Below are positions 15,020 through 23,791 of a DNA stretch of 34,403 nt, piece by piece. Every line of letters starts with the position of its first letter. The stretch's first letter is position 1. Source of the DNA: a bacterium. GTDB taxonomy: Bacteria; SZUA-79; Acidulodesulfobacterales; Acidulodesulfobacteraceae. The notes under the pieces are model-generated. The model ran no database searches. It was not told the DNA's origin and worked only from the letters and a program-made list of their open reading frames with translations. The translations under genes and the position numbers were made by a program. The DNA is taken from NCBI GenBank assembly GCA_021789605.1, contig JAJYJI010000021.1, positions 1 to 34,403 on the forward strand, in the 5' to 3' direction.

Positions 15020-16360
15020 ATGAAAAGCGAATTTAAAATCGCCGTTATATTCGACCCCGAAACAATACATGAAAAAAGAACGTCGGCGAATAAAATAATT
15101 TATTCAAAAAACCCCGACGAAAACAGAAAAAATAAAATCGTAGAAAAATTAGAAAAAAAAGCCGCGGAAGACAGCCTAAAGTTCAAACAAAGACGGCTCT
15201 CCAGCTTATTTAACCCCGTATTTAACGGCTGTATTTTTTTATCGGAAGGAATAAAACTTAACGGAGAAGAATTTATAAATTTCGGAGACGCGTTTTTCTG
15301 CTCGATAGAAGAAAATTTCGGAATAGACGTAGTAAATTATAATCTGATAGACGCCGGCGGCAGGAAAAAAGCGGAAGGCTATAAGCGCAGTTTTTTTGAT
15401 TTCGAAATTTTTAATTACAATTTCGATTTGCACAAGGCGGTAAAAAGCGAATTTATAAAATTGCAGAACATAAAAAAAATCAACGAAATTGCCGAAGCCG
15501 TTTTAAATAAAAATAAACCGTCCGCGTCCGCACGCCCCGAGGCCGTTAAAAAACCGGCGATAGAACCGGAAAAGCATATTAAGGGCAAAAAGCCGGAGAA
15601 ACTCGCGGTAAAAGCAGGCGGCAAGAGCAAGCCCGGCTTAAAAACGGAAAAGGCGTCCGAACAAAAACGCGCCGATTTTGAAGCCGCGAAAGCTGGGAGA
15701 TATGCGGAATCCCGTGGACAGGAGGAAGAGGAGATTCCGCAATACGGAATTTCGAAGAAAGAAATTTCAGAGACGTGCGAGACGGAAACAGAAAAAAATA
15801 TCGGCGAGCAGATAGATATTATTTCGTCAAGCTGGAAACTGTTGAGTCCGGTTGAAGACATTCCCGTCCTCGAAGCCGGCAAGCCCGTCGAAATAAGCAA
15901 AGAAAGCTCCGTAAGGATTTATTTTCAGAAGCCCGGCGTCAGGCAGGTAGTCTGGAGATTCAGAAAAAAACCGGAATCCGGCGATTCAATGCCCATACTA
16001 AGGGTTTATAAAGACGGCGATATGTTATGGTACGAAGTTCTCGAAGGCATGCGCGGAAGCAGGTATATAATTTTTCCGGAAGGGCTCGAGTTGTCGCGGA
16101 CATGGGTAGAAATCGGATATTTAACCAAAAAGGGCGGTTTTATCTTTATAGCTAGAAGTCCGGCATGGCCTCCCGATTGTTTATTAAAAAAACTGCCTGA
16201 ATTGAAATTGGATAGGAAACTGCCGAAAAGCGCCGTTCTTATAGGGGCTACGGAAAGCATACCCGGCGGCAAGAATCTTCCGGTCAATTTTACCAATTCC
16301 GGAGCCGGATTTTCCGGTTCGGGAGCGGGCGTTACGGCTTCCGGCAAAGGAATAAAATAG
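15020..16360 (+). CDS. DUF4912-like protein beside GH57 enzymes, function unknown
   Basis: The 446-residue protein has three parts. Residues about 1-165 form a folded domain I do not recognise (FKIAVIFDPETIHEKR, FLSEGIKLNGEEFINFGDAFF). Residues about 166-270 are Lys-, Ala-, Glu- and Pro-rich and probably disordered. Residues about 275-400 resemble DUF4912: WKLLSPVEDIP, then VRIYFQKPGVRQVVWRF, PILRVYKDGD, and WVEIGYLTKKGGFIFIARSPAW, which matches the closing LGY-x-F-x-x-IARS part of that domain. The last 25 residues are Gly/Ser-rich. DUF4912 has no established enzymatic role. Its place directly before a GH57 branching enzyme suggests a link to alpha-glucan metabolism, perhaps carbohydrate binding or scaffolding; that is inference. 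Confidence 0.6.
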   Translation: MKSEFKIAVIFDPETIHEKRTSANKIIYSKNPDENRKNKIVEKLEKKAAEDSLKFKQRRLSSLFNPVFNGCIFLSEGIKLNGEEFINFGDAFFCSIEENFGIDVVNYNLIDAGGRKKAEGYKRSFFDFEIFNYNFDLHKAVKSEFIKLQNIKKINEIAEAVLNKNKPSASARPEAVKKPAIEPEKHIKGKKPEKLAVKAGGKSKPGLKTEKASEQKRADFEAAKAGRYAESRGQEEEEIPQYGISKKEISETCETETEKNIGEQIDIISSSWKLLSPVEDIPVLEAGKPVEISKESSVRIYFQKPGVRQVVWRFRKKPESGDSMPILRVYKDGDMLWYEVLEGMRGSRYIIFPEGLELSRTWVEIGYLTKKGGFIFIARSPAWPPDCLLKKLPELKLDRKLPKSAVLIGATESIPGGKNLPVNFTNSGAGFSGSGAGVTASGKGIK

Positions 16361-16418
16361 AGGCGGATTAAGAAAATACTTAATTTATTTTATATAAATT
16401 TATAAAAAAAGGATTTTT

Positions 16419-18116
16419 ATGTACGACAAGGCTCATATTGCGGGCAAATGGATGCCCGTTTTACATTTTCATCTCCCGTTCGTTCGGCATCCCGAAAGTT
16501 CTAAATATTTAGAAGAAGAATGGTATTTCGAAGCGGTCACCGAAACGTATCTTCCGCTTCTCGAATCCTTCGATAATCTTGAAAACGACAATGTGGATTT
16601 TAAGCTGACCATATCCCTGACGCCGACCCTGCTTAGCATGATGAACGACGATTTGCTGTCGGAGCGTCTTAAAGATTATGTAAGAATAAGGCTTAAGGTT
16701 TTAGACGAAGAGGCTTTCAGGACGGAAGGCGACCCGGATTTTCATCCCGTTACTTTATTTTACAGGCAGAGATATAAAAACTGGTACGAAAAAATTAAAA
16801 ACGGCGGCGGCAGTTGCCTTATAAACGGATTTCTGAAGCATTTTCAAAAAGGGCATTTAGACATAATAACCTCGGCGGCTACCCACGCATTTTTAATTTC
16901 CATGGTCGGAGAGCCTGAGGCGATAACGGCGCAGATAGAACTCGGAATAGAAACCCATAAGGATATTCTCGGCATTACGCCTAAAGGCATATGGCTTCCT
17001 GAATGCGGATATACGGAAGGATTCGACGCAATCCTTAATAGATACGGAATTTATTATACTTTTTTAGACCAGCACGGCATAGATATGGCAAATCCGGCGC
17101 CGGTAAACGGCTGTTTTTCCCCTATCGTTTCCCCTTTCAACGTGGTTATGTTCGGCAGGGACCCTGAAAGTTCAAGACAGGTCTGGTCTTCTAAGGAAGG
17201 ATATCCGGGAACGCCCATATATAGGGAGTTTTATAGGGACGTAGGTTTCGACTTAGATTTGCCGCATCTCACCCCTTTGAGGCACGGAAGCCTTAAGACG
17301 TTTACAGGGCTTAAGTATTATGCCATTACCGGGCAGGGCAATTATAAGGACGCTTACAGGCCGTCGGCGGCTAAAAGGCAGGCTTATGAGCACGGAGCGC
17401 AGTTTGTGTACCACAGGGAACTTCAAACCGAATATCTAAAAGATTTTATGGACGAGCCGATAGTAGTGTCGATGTACGATGCCGAACTTTTCGGCCACTG
17501 GTGGTTCGAGGGCCCATGGTGGCTCGAAGCCGTTTTCAGGAGAATGGACGAAAATAATTTCGTAAAACCGGCAAAAGCCGCCGATATTTCCGATAAAACT
17601 ATTTCCAAGCTAGAAGCCCTGCTGAAAAAGTCAGGCGCCGCGAATTCTATCGTTTCGCCGGATATTTTAAAGGAAATTAACATAAATAATGCCAGAAACG
17701 GCGTATTTATCGCGCAGCCGGCTACGTCGTCATGGGGAGGCGGGGGATACGCCGAGGTATGGCTTAACGGTAAAAACGACGCGCTTCAGCCTTTTTTGTC
17801 CGATACCGCGGCAAGGTTAATAGATATTTGCAAAAATGGATATAATCGTGTAAAATATCCCGAAGTTCTAAATCAAGGGGCAAGGGAGCTTATTCTTGCC
17901 CAATCAAGCGACTGGCCGTTCATGCTTACGACTGGACAGGCGGTCAGTTATGCCGAAAGAAGAGTCAACGCCCATATCGTTAGAGCGGAAAAATGCATAC
18001 TGATGTCGATAGGCGAAGAGCCTTTCGACAAAGAGTGGTTCGAAGGCATATCTAAAAAAGACAATCTGTTTCCGCGCCTGAACGCTAAGGATTTATACGG
18101 GAAAAACGTGTGTTAG
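16419..18116 (+). CDS. GH57 1,4-alpha-glucan branching enzyme
   Basis: GH57 branching enzymes cut an alpha-1,4 chain and rejoin it as an alpha-1,6 branch. The GH57 barrel starts with LHFHLPFVRHPE. The likely nucleophile is Glu195 in WLPECGY and the acid/base Asp354 in MYDAELFGHWWFEG, both characteristic of the branching-enzyme subgroup (the archaeal TK1436 enzyme uses the equivalent pair). GIYYTFLDQHG and a flexible-loop region follow the nucleophile. The C-terminal part (about 440-565, DUF1957-like) contains WGGGGYAEVWLNG and LAQSSDWPFMLTTGQA, which also fit. Length is 565 residues. AAAAGGA gives a ribosome-binding site 6 bases before the ATG. It starts 58 bases after the DUF4912-like gene and 45 bases before another GH57 gene. 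Confidence 0.92.
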   Translation: MYDKAHIAGKWMPVLHFHLPFVRHPESSKYLEEEWYFEAVTETYLPLLESFDNLENDNVDFKLTISLTPTLLSMMNDDLLSERLKDYVRIRLKVLDEEAFRTEGDPDFHPVTLFYRQRYKNWYEKIKNGGGSCLINGFLKHFQKGHLDIITSAATHAFLISMVGEPEAITAQIELGIETHKDILGITPKGIWLPECGYTEGFDAILNRYGIYYTFLDQHGIDMANPAPVNGCFSPIVSPFNVVMFGRDPESSRQVWSSKEGYPGTPIYREFYRDVGFDLDLPHLTPLRHGSLKTFTGLKYYAITGQGNYKDAYRPSAAKRQAYEHGAQFVYHRELQTEYLKDFMDEPIVVSMYDAELFGHWWFEGPWWLEAVFRRMDENNFVKPAKAADISDKTISKLEALLKKSGAANSIVSPDILKEININNARNGVFIAQPATSSWGGGGYAEVWLNGKNDALQPFLSDTAARLIDICKNGYNRVKYPEVLNQGARELILAQSSDWPFMLTTGQAVSYAERRVNAHIVRAEKCILMSIGEEPFDKEWFEGISKKDNLFPRLNAKDLYGKNVC

Positions 18117-18161
18117 AATTTTAGAATCTGCGGAAGGAATAATAAAGGGAATATATAATAG

Positions 18162-19952
18162 ATGAACTTGGTATTATGGTGGCATATGCATCAGCCCGAC
18201 TACAGGGATATAAACGGCGAGTTTATGCTTCCATGGGTTTATCTCCACGCAATAAAAGACTATATAGACATGCCGTTAAATATAGCGGCCTGTTCCGGCA
18301 TGAAAGCAAACATAAATATTACCCCCGTTTTAATAGACCAGTGGCAGGATTATAATTACCGCATAGAAAAAGCTCTCGGCGAAAGAAACGCGGCTAAAGC
18401 CGCAGGCATTTTACCCGACCGCTTTTTAAGGGCGCTTCTTCTTGAAGAATTGGACGAAGATGCGAAGTCGTGGATGTTAGACCATTATAACTGGGCCAAC
18501 CATGAGCGGATGGTATCGCGATACCAAAACTATAAAAGGCTTTACGACCTTGCCTCGGACTACGACAATCGTTACTATCTGAACGACGTTTTTTATTTTG
18601 ACCTTTGCGTATGGTTTCATCTTGCATGGTGCGGAGAATGGATTAAAAAATACGACCCCGTTATAAATTTTTTTCTTAGAAAAGGCTCTAATTATACGTT
18701 GAACGACAGAAGGCTTTTGCTTAAAAGGCTTTTAGAGTGGATGAAATACGGACTTTCGCTTTACGGGTTTCCCGCAAACAAAAATGAACCGGCTCCGGCT
18801 TCATTTCCAGAATATCCCGATTTAATCGAAAACAGTAAGCTAAACGAGCTAAACGGCAAAAAAAAAGGAGAATACTCCGTTACGCATTCCCCGCATTATC
18901 ATCCTATTATACCGCTTCTTTTGGACGTCCACTGCGGGGCCATATCCGCCCAGATGACCGACATAGCCTACGAACCGCTTTATATCGAAAAATACGCCGG
19001 CGGGCTCGAAAGCGCGAAAAGGCATTTAGACTCGTTAAACGGCTATTACCGGTACGGCAATACTAAAATAAAAGCATTATGGCCGTCCGAGGGAGCGCTT
19101 TCTTCGGAATCGCTCGACCTTTTTAACGATTACGGAATAAATATCTGCGCAAGCGGGGAAGAACTGCTTTCTTCGTCTATGGGCATCGATACCCATATGC
19201 CCGCATTTGCTCAGGGAAAAAATATAATACCTTTATACAGGGTTTATAAATGGAAAAATACCGGACTTAAAATTATATTCAGGGATTCCGGACTTTCCGA
19301 CCTGATAGGTTTTACGTATGGAAAATGGCGCGGAGACGATGCGGCCAAAAACCTTATAGACAAGCTTAACAGGATAGACGATTTCGATAAAGGCGCGGTC
19401 GTTTCGATTATATTGGACGGCGAAAACGCATGGGAATATTATTACGAAAACGGCTTCTATTTTTTAAACGATTTGTATTCCCTCATATCCTCGTCCGTTA
19501 AAATAAATCCTATGCTGTTAAACGAGGTTTTCGACGCGTACGCAGAAGACGACTGCGTTAAACTCGACTATATAATGCCGGGCTCATGGGTGAACGGGAA
19601 TTTGCGGATGTGGGTCGGAGAAGAGCAGAAAAATAAGGCATGGACATTGCTGAACGAAGCAAAAAACATGCTTTTGCGTTCTATCGAAAACGAAAAAATT
19701 AATAAAAAAGATGTCCAAATATGCCTAAAAAACCTTATGGCGGCAGAAGGTTCCGACTGGTTCTGGTGGCTGGGCGAGGACCAGCCGCTTTTTTCGCAGT
19801 CTTCCATGGAGCAGATTTTTAGGAATTTTTTAAAGAACATATATTCAGCGGCAGGCGAGCCTCTTTCTTTACAGCTGTTCGAGTCCTTATCTTCGACTAA
19901 AAAGATTATAGCGGAAATGGGCGGCATGATGAAAAGGGGCCATGAGCAATAA
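18162..19952 (+). CDS. GH57 glycoside hydrolase, probable alpha-amylase/amylopullulanase type
   Basis: This 596-residue protein has the GH57 signatures LWWHMHQPDYRD at the N-terminus, TPVLIDQW, and HSPHYHPIIPLLLD. The likely nucleophile is Glu310 in WPSEGALS and the acid/base Asp419 in ILDGENAWEYY, the arrangement of the amylase/amylopullulanase-like GH57 group and distinct from branching enzymes. The C-terminal third is helical and includes GSDWFWWLGED, a motif common near the end of these proteins. No signal peptide is seen, so it acts in the cytoplasm. It starts 45 bases after the branching enzyme and ends 6 bases before the third GH57 gene. Whether it degrades or trims alpha-glucan cannot be told from sequence. 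Confidence 0.85.
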   Translation: MNLVLWWHMHQPDYRDINGEFMLPWVYLHAIKDYIDMPLNIAACSGMKANINITPVLIDQWQDYNYRIEKALGERNAAKAAGILPDRFLRALLLEELDEDAKSWMLDHYNWANHERMVSRYQNYKRLYDLASDYDNRYYLNDVFYFDLCVWFHLAWCGEWIKKYDPVINFFLRKGSNYTLNDRRLLLKRLLEWMKYGLSLYGFPANKNEPAPASFPEYPDLIENSKLNELNGKKKGEYSVTHSPHYHPIIPLLLDVHCGAISAQMTDIAYEPLYIEKYAGGLESAKRHLDSLNGYYRYGNTKIKALWPSEGALSSESLDLFNDYGINICASGEELLSSSMGIDTHMPAFAQGKNIIPLYRVYKWKNTGLKIIFRDSGLSDLIGFTYGKWRGDDAAKNLIDKLNRIDDFDKGAVVSIILDGENAWEYYYENGFYFLNDLYSLISSSVKINPMLLNEVFDAYAEDDCVKLDYIMPGSWVNGNLRMWVGEEQKNKAWTLLNEAKNMLLRSIENEKINKKDVQICLKNLMAAEGSDWFWWLGEDQPLFSQSSMEQIFRNFLKNIYSAAGEPLSLQLFESLSSTKKIIAEMGGMMKRGHEQ

Positions 19953-19958
19953 CAAATT

Positions 19959-22091
19959 ATGGCTAATTTTATTTTAGGTTTCCACTGTCATCAACCTATA
20001 GGAAATTTTGATTCCGTTTTCAAAAGCCTTCACGAAAAATCTTATTCCCCGCTTATAAAAGTTCTTACGAAGTTTCACGTAAAATTTTGCTTTCATGCCT
20101 CCGGAGCGCTTTTCGAATGGTGGGGAAAAAACGACCCGGAATTTATAAGGTTAATTGCGGACGGCGTCGAAAGCGGAGAGATAGAGCTTATAGGCGGCGG
20201 TTATTACGAGCCGATACTTGCCATGATACCTCAAAAAGACAGGATAACCCAGCTCGAAATGATGAATAAAACTTTAAAAAGGTTTTTCGGAAAATATCCC
20301 GGAGGGGCATGGATTACCGAACGCATATGGCAGCCCGACATAATAAAGGATTTAAAAGAGGCAGGTTTAAATTTTGCTTTTCTGGACGACTTTCAGTTTT
20401 TTCAGGCTGGAGTATCGGAAAACACCGTCGATAATATATTCAGGACGGAATATAACGGCGAATATTTAGACGTTTTTCCCATACACGAAAGGCTGAGATA
20501 CAAGCTCCCGTTTGCCGAACCCGGCGAATCTTTAAATGAAATATTATATTTAAACGGGAGGCATTCCAATATTTCCGTGATGTTCGACGACGGCGAAAAG
20601 ATGGGTGGATGGCCGGATACTTACGAATGGGTTTACGGCAGAGACGGAAAAAAAGGCTGGTTAGAAGATTTTATTAATCTGGCGAATTCCGCCGCCGGTT
20701 TTTCCCGTATAAATTTTATTCTTCCTTCCGATATTTTAAAGACAGAGAGCGTAAGAATCCCCGTTTATCTGCCAATTTCAAGCTACAGGGAAATGGGCGA
20801 ATGGACTCTTCCGCCGGAAAAAAGACGCAGCTATGAATCGATAAAAGCAAGAAATTCTAATGCGCCGCTGAGCGGAGGCATATGGCATAACTTTTTAACC
20901 CGTTATCCCGAGGCAAACCTGCTTCATAAAAGAATGGTTAATTTAAGCTATAAAATGAATTGCGCGGCAAAAACAAACGGCGGATATCCCGAAGAAGCGT
21001 TAAACGAACTTTTGAAATCGCAGGCTAACGACGCATACTGGCACGGCGTTTTCGGAGGAATTTACCTTCCGCATCTCAGGAGGGCGGTGCATAAAGCATT
21101 TATAACGGCGTACCGCTTATACATGGATGGGCTGGGGAAAGGCTCGGAAAAAGATTATTACGATTTTGACATGGACGGGGAAAAAGAGATTTTTTTTTAC
21201 GGCAATTGCTGGCTTGCCGTATATAAACCTTCGGCGGGTTCTTTTATAGCGTTAGATTATGCCGGAAAAGATTTGTTCCATTCGTTAGGAGACGTGTTCT
21301 GCCTTCATAGCGAGTACGATATCCTTAAACTTAAGGAAAACGCCTTTAAAGTAACCGCGGATAACGGAAATACGGATAACGGAAATCCGCGCCCAAAAGA
21401 CGGCGGAAATAACGCGGAAATCCCTCCCGAAACTATACACAGGGACGTAAAATACCCTTCGGATTTATCCGAAAAGGATTTAAAAATATATCCGGATTTG
21501 CTTCCGGCATTTGAAATTTTATTTAACGAAAAGCGGATTTCTTTTAAAAACGAGGTTGTAAAAGAAGACCCGGATAAAAAGTCCGTTTTCCTCGAAACTT
21601 CCGGTTTTTTGAAAGAAGATTCTGAACCTGCGGCTTTTAACGGCGTCGAAGCGCTTGCGGACTTAAAGATAAAAATAGGCGAAGCTTTAGAATTTTCCGT
21701 AAATTATAAGCCGCAAGCGTGCGGAAACTTAAATATTATTTTTAGATTTGCGTTTCCCGCGGGAGACGGACCGGCTTCGAATATCGATATAGGCGGAGAC
21801 GTAAAAGGGCTAAACAGTTATATAGAAAAAGAGTTCTGCGCCGGCGCCGATAATTTTATATATTTAACTGATTCGTTCTGGGGCGGCAAAGTTATTTTAA
21901 AGGAACGCACGGAATGCGATTATTTAAAAAAATACGGCATGCTTATTAAGCCCATAACTACTATTTCTCTTTCGGAAAGCGGATACGAAAGGATTTTTCA
22001 GGGAGTAGAACTTAAATATAATTTCAATTTAACGCCGGAAGGCGGTTTTAGTAGTATAATAATATTAGACATAGAAAAAATATCCGTTTAA
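19959..22091 (+). CDS. GH57 4-alpha-glucanotransferase (DUF1925/DUF1926 architecture)
   Basis: Enzymes of this type move alpha-1,4-glucan segments between chains, like the Thermococcus litoralis 4-alpha-glucanotransferase; some relatives act as alpha-amylases. The GH57 barrel begins with FILGFHCHQPIGNF. Glu121 in WITERIWQP is the likely nucleophile and FDDGEKMGGWP (Asp210/Asp211) holds the acid/base. A central helical region (about 270-380, DUF1925-like) and a beta-rich C-terminal half (about 395-710, DUF1926-like) complete the layout. The 710 residues fit this type. An exact-phase 15-bp tandem duplication at 21359-21388 encodes DNGNT-DNGNP in a linker, flanked by low-complexity Pro/Asn/Gly residues. 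No signal peptide is seen. Confidence 0.88.
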   Translation: MANFILGFHCHQPIGNFDSVFKSLHEKSYSPLIKVLTKFHVKFCFHASGALFEWWGKNDPEFIRLIADGVESGEIELIGGGYYEPILAMIPQKDRITQLEMMNKTLKRFFGKYPGGAWITERIWQPDIIKDLKEAGLNFAFLDDFQFFQAGVSENTVDNIFRTEYNGEYLDVFPIHERLRYKLPFAEPGESLNEILYLNGRHSNISVMFDDGEKMGGWPDTYEWVYGRDGKKGWLEDFINLANSAAGFSRINFILPSDILKTESVRIPVYLPISSYREMGEWTLPPEKRRSYESIKARNSNAPLSGGIWHNFLTRYPEANLLHKRMVNLSYKMNCAAKTNGGYPEEALNELLKSQANDAYWHGVFGGIYLPHLRRAVHKAFITAYRLYMDGLGKGSEKDYYDFDMDGEKEIFFYGNCWLAVYKPSAGSFIALDYAGKDLFHSLGDVFCLHSEYDILKLKENAFKVTADNGNTDNGNPRPKDGGNNAEIPPETIHRDVKYPSDLSEKDLKIYPDLLPAFEILFNEKRISFKNEVVKEDPDKKSVFLETSGFLKEDSEPAAFNGVEALADLKIKIGEALEFSVNYKPQACGNLNIIFRFAFPAGDGPASNIDIGGDVKGLNSYIEKEFCAGADNFIYLTDSFWGGKVILKERTECDYLKKYGMLIKPITTISLSESGYERIFQGVELKYNFNLTPEGGFSSIIILDIEKISV
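21359..21388 (+). repeat. In-frame 15-bp tandem duplication in the glucanotransferase gene
   Basis: GGATAACGGAAATAC is followed directly by GGATAACGGAAATCC; the copies differ at one base. Being a multiple of three, it keeps the frame and lengthens a polar linker by five residues. It looks like a slippage product at a domain boundary. Confidence 0.85.
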
Positions 22092-22182
22092 CAAAAAATA
22101 GCATTAGGGCGGGAAAGTCAATGCGGCTCAAACGTAACTTAAAAAAAATAAAAACGTAAATTCGGGAAAAGCGGGTCTAAAA

Positions 22183-23775
22183 ATGGGAGAGTTCAACGGC
22201 GATATATGGTTTGTAGGGGCGGAAATGGCTCCTTTGGTTAAGGCGGGGGGGCTAGGCGACGTAATGGGCAGCCTGCCGAAGGTTTTGCTGAAAGCCGGCA
22301 TAAACGTCAGGGTAGTTATTCCTTACTATAAAAATATAATTCCAAAAAATCTTATAACCATAAAAGAGGCTTATCCTGCGGGAAAAGTAAATTTCGGAGA
22401 AATTCCTTTTGAATTCGGGATTAAAACGGGTTTTGCGGAGGGAGAAATACCCATCGTGCTCATAGAGCAGAACCATTTTTTTAACCGCGAAGACGTTTAC
22501 GGTCCCCACAGCGGCGCCTGCGGCTACAAGGACAATCTCTGGAGATACGCGATGCTTGCCCACGGGGCGGCTTACGCGATGAAGATTTTAGGAATTCCTC
22601 TCGTCGTCCATACCCACGACTGGTCGGGCGGACTCGTTCCCGCGGTTATAAGGCAGACGTTCGGCAATAAAAAAGTTCAAATCGAAACGGAAGGCGTATT
22701 GAAGGCAAAGCTAAGCCGGCATATAAATGCAAAAGGGCTGAGACCCGCCGTCGTTTTTACCGTCCATAACCTTGGATATCAAGGAGTTTACGGCATAGAC
22801 GATTTTTACGATATCGGCATAGATTTTAAATATAATTCTTCGTCCGCGTATGAACATTTTGGGACGCTGAACAGCCTCAAAGGCGGAATTAAGCTCTCCG
22901 ATGCCGTTACTACGGTAAGTCCGGCGTACGCGAATGAAATTACTACCCCCGGTTTCGGTTTCGGACTCGACGGCGAATTGAAAAACCTTCGGAACGAAGG
23001 AAGGCTCAAGGGAATACTTAACGGAATAGATTTGGATTACTGGAATCCGAAAGCGGATAAATTTATAAGCCGCAATCTAAACTTAAAAGAAGAAAGATAT
23101 AGGCTTAAAGATTACGAGGATTGGAAGGATTTTAAGCTGGCAAATAAAAAAGCCCTTTTTTCGGAAATTTCGCTTCCTCCCAAGAAGGACAAAAATGGAA
23201 GGCCCTTTCCGCTGGTGGGCATAGTAAGCAGGCTGACGGAAGAAAAAGGCATAGACGAATTTCTGGATTCCCTTTTTAAATGGAACGATTTTCCGTTTCA
23301 GGTCGTTATTCTGGGAAGCGGGAAAGACTATATAGAAAAAAAAGCGGCATATCTGGCGGAATTATACAGGGATAGGATTTATGCTCAAACAGGCAGATAC
23401 GACGAGGCTTTGTCCCATAAGATATATGCGGCGGCGGATATCTTCGCGATGCCTTCCAAGTTTGAACCGTGCGGATTGTCGCAGATGATAGCCATGAGAT
23501 ACGGCTGCGTTATTTTAGCGGGCGATACGGGAGGACTGCACGATACCGTTTCGGATATAACGGACAGGCATGCCAAAGAACCTTCGGGCGTTTTGATAAA
23601 ACATATAGACGCCAACGCCGTTTCGTGGGGGCTTAACGAATTGTATAATATTTATATAAACGAAGGAGAAAAATGGCGGAATATCGTAATAAACTCCGCT
23701 AATAAACATTTTGGCTGGGACGATTCGGCAAAAGTTTACGAAAATCTTTATTACGACGTTCTCAAAAAGAATTAA
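22183..23775 (+). CDS. glgA: Glycogen (starch) synthase, GT5 family
   Basis: GlgA extends alpha-1,4-glucan chains from a nucleotide-activated glucose, usually ADP-glucose in bacteria. The N-terminal Lys20 motif KAGGLGDV is the family signature for nucleotide-sugar binding, and the start FVGAEMAPLVK is typical. Other family blocks are THDWSGGLVPA, FTVHNLGYQGVYG, LKGILNGIDLDYWNP, GIVSRLTEEKGID and PSKFEPCGLSQMIAMRYG with the conserved catalytic Glu. The length of 530 residues is a little above average, with extra residues near 165-185. It follows the glucanotransferase by 91 bases. glgC, glgP and a standard GH13 glgB are absent here; the GH57 enzyme upstream probably does the branching. Confidence 0.95.
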   Translation: MGEFNGDIWFVGAEMAPLVKAGGLGDVMGSLPKVLLKAGINVRVVIPYYKNIIPKNLITIKEAYPAGKVNFGEIPFEFGIKTGFAEGEIPIVLIEQNHFFNREDVYGPHSGACGYKDNLWRYAMLAHGAAYAMKILGIPLVVHTHDWSGGLVPAVIRQTFGNKKVQIETEGVLKAKLSRHINAKGLRPAVVFTVHNLGYQGVYGIDDFYDIGIDFKYNSSSAYEHFGTLNSLKGGIKLSDAVTTVSPAYANEITTPGFGFGLDGELKNLRNEGRLKGILNGIDLDYWNPKADKFISRNLNLKEERYRLKDYEDWKDFKLANKKALFSEISLPPKKDKNGRPFPLVGIVSRLTEEKGIDEFLDSLFKWNDFPFQVVILGSGKDYIEKKAAYLAELYRDRIYAQTGRYDEALSHKIYAAADIFAMPSKFEPCGLSQMIAMRYGCVILAGDTGGLHDTVSDITDRHAKEPSGVLIKHIDANAVSWGLNELYNIYINEGEKWRNIVINSANKHFGWDDSAKVYENLYYDVLKKN

Positions 23776-23791
23776 ACAGAAGGAGCAGGCA

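Noticed and set aside
23711-23791. Upstream extension of the ligase-like gene into glgA
   Set aside because: It would require a 65-base overlap with glgA and has no ribosome-binding site, whereas TTG 23792 has AAGGAG at 6 bases.
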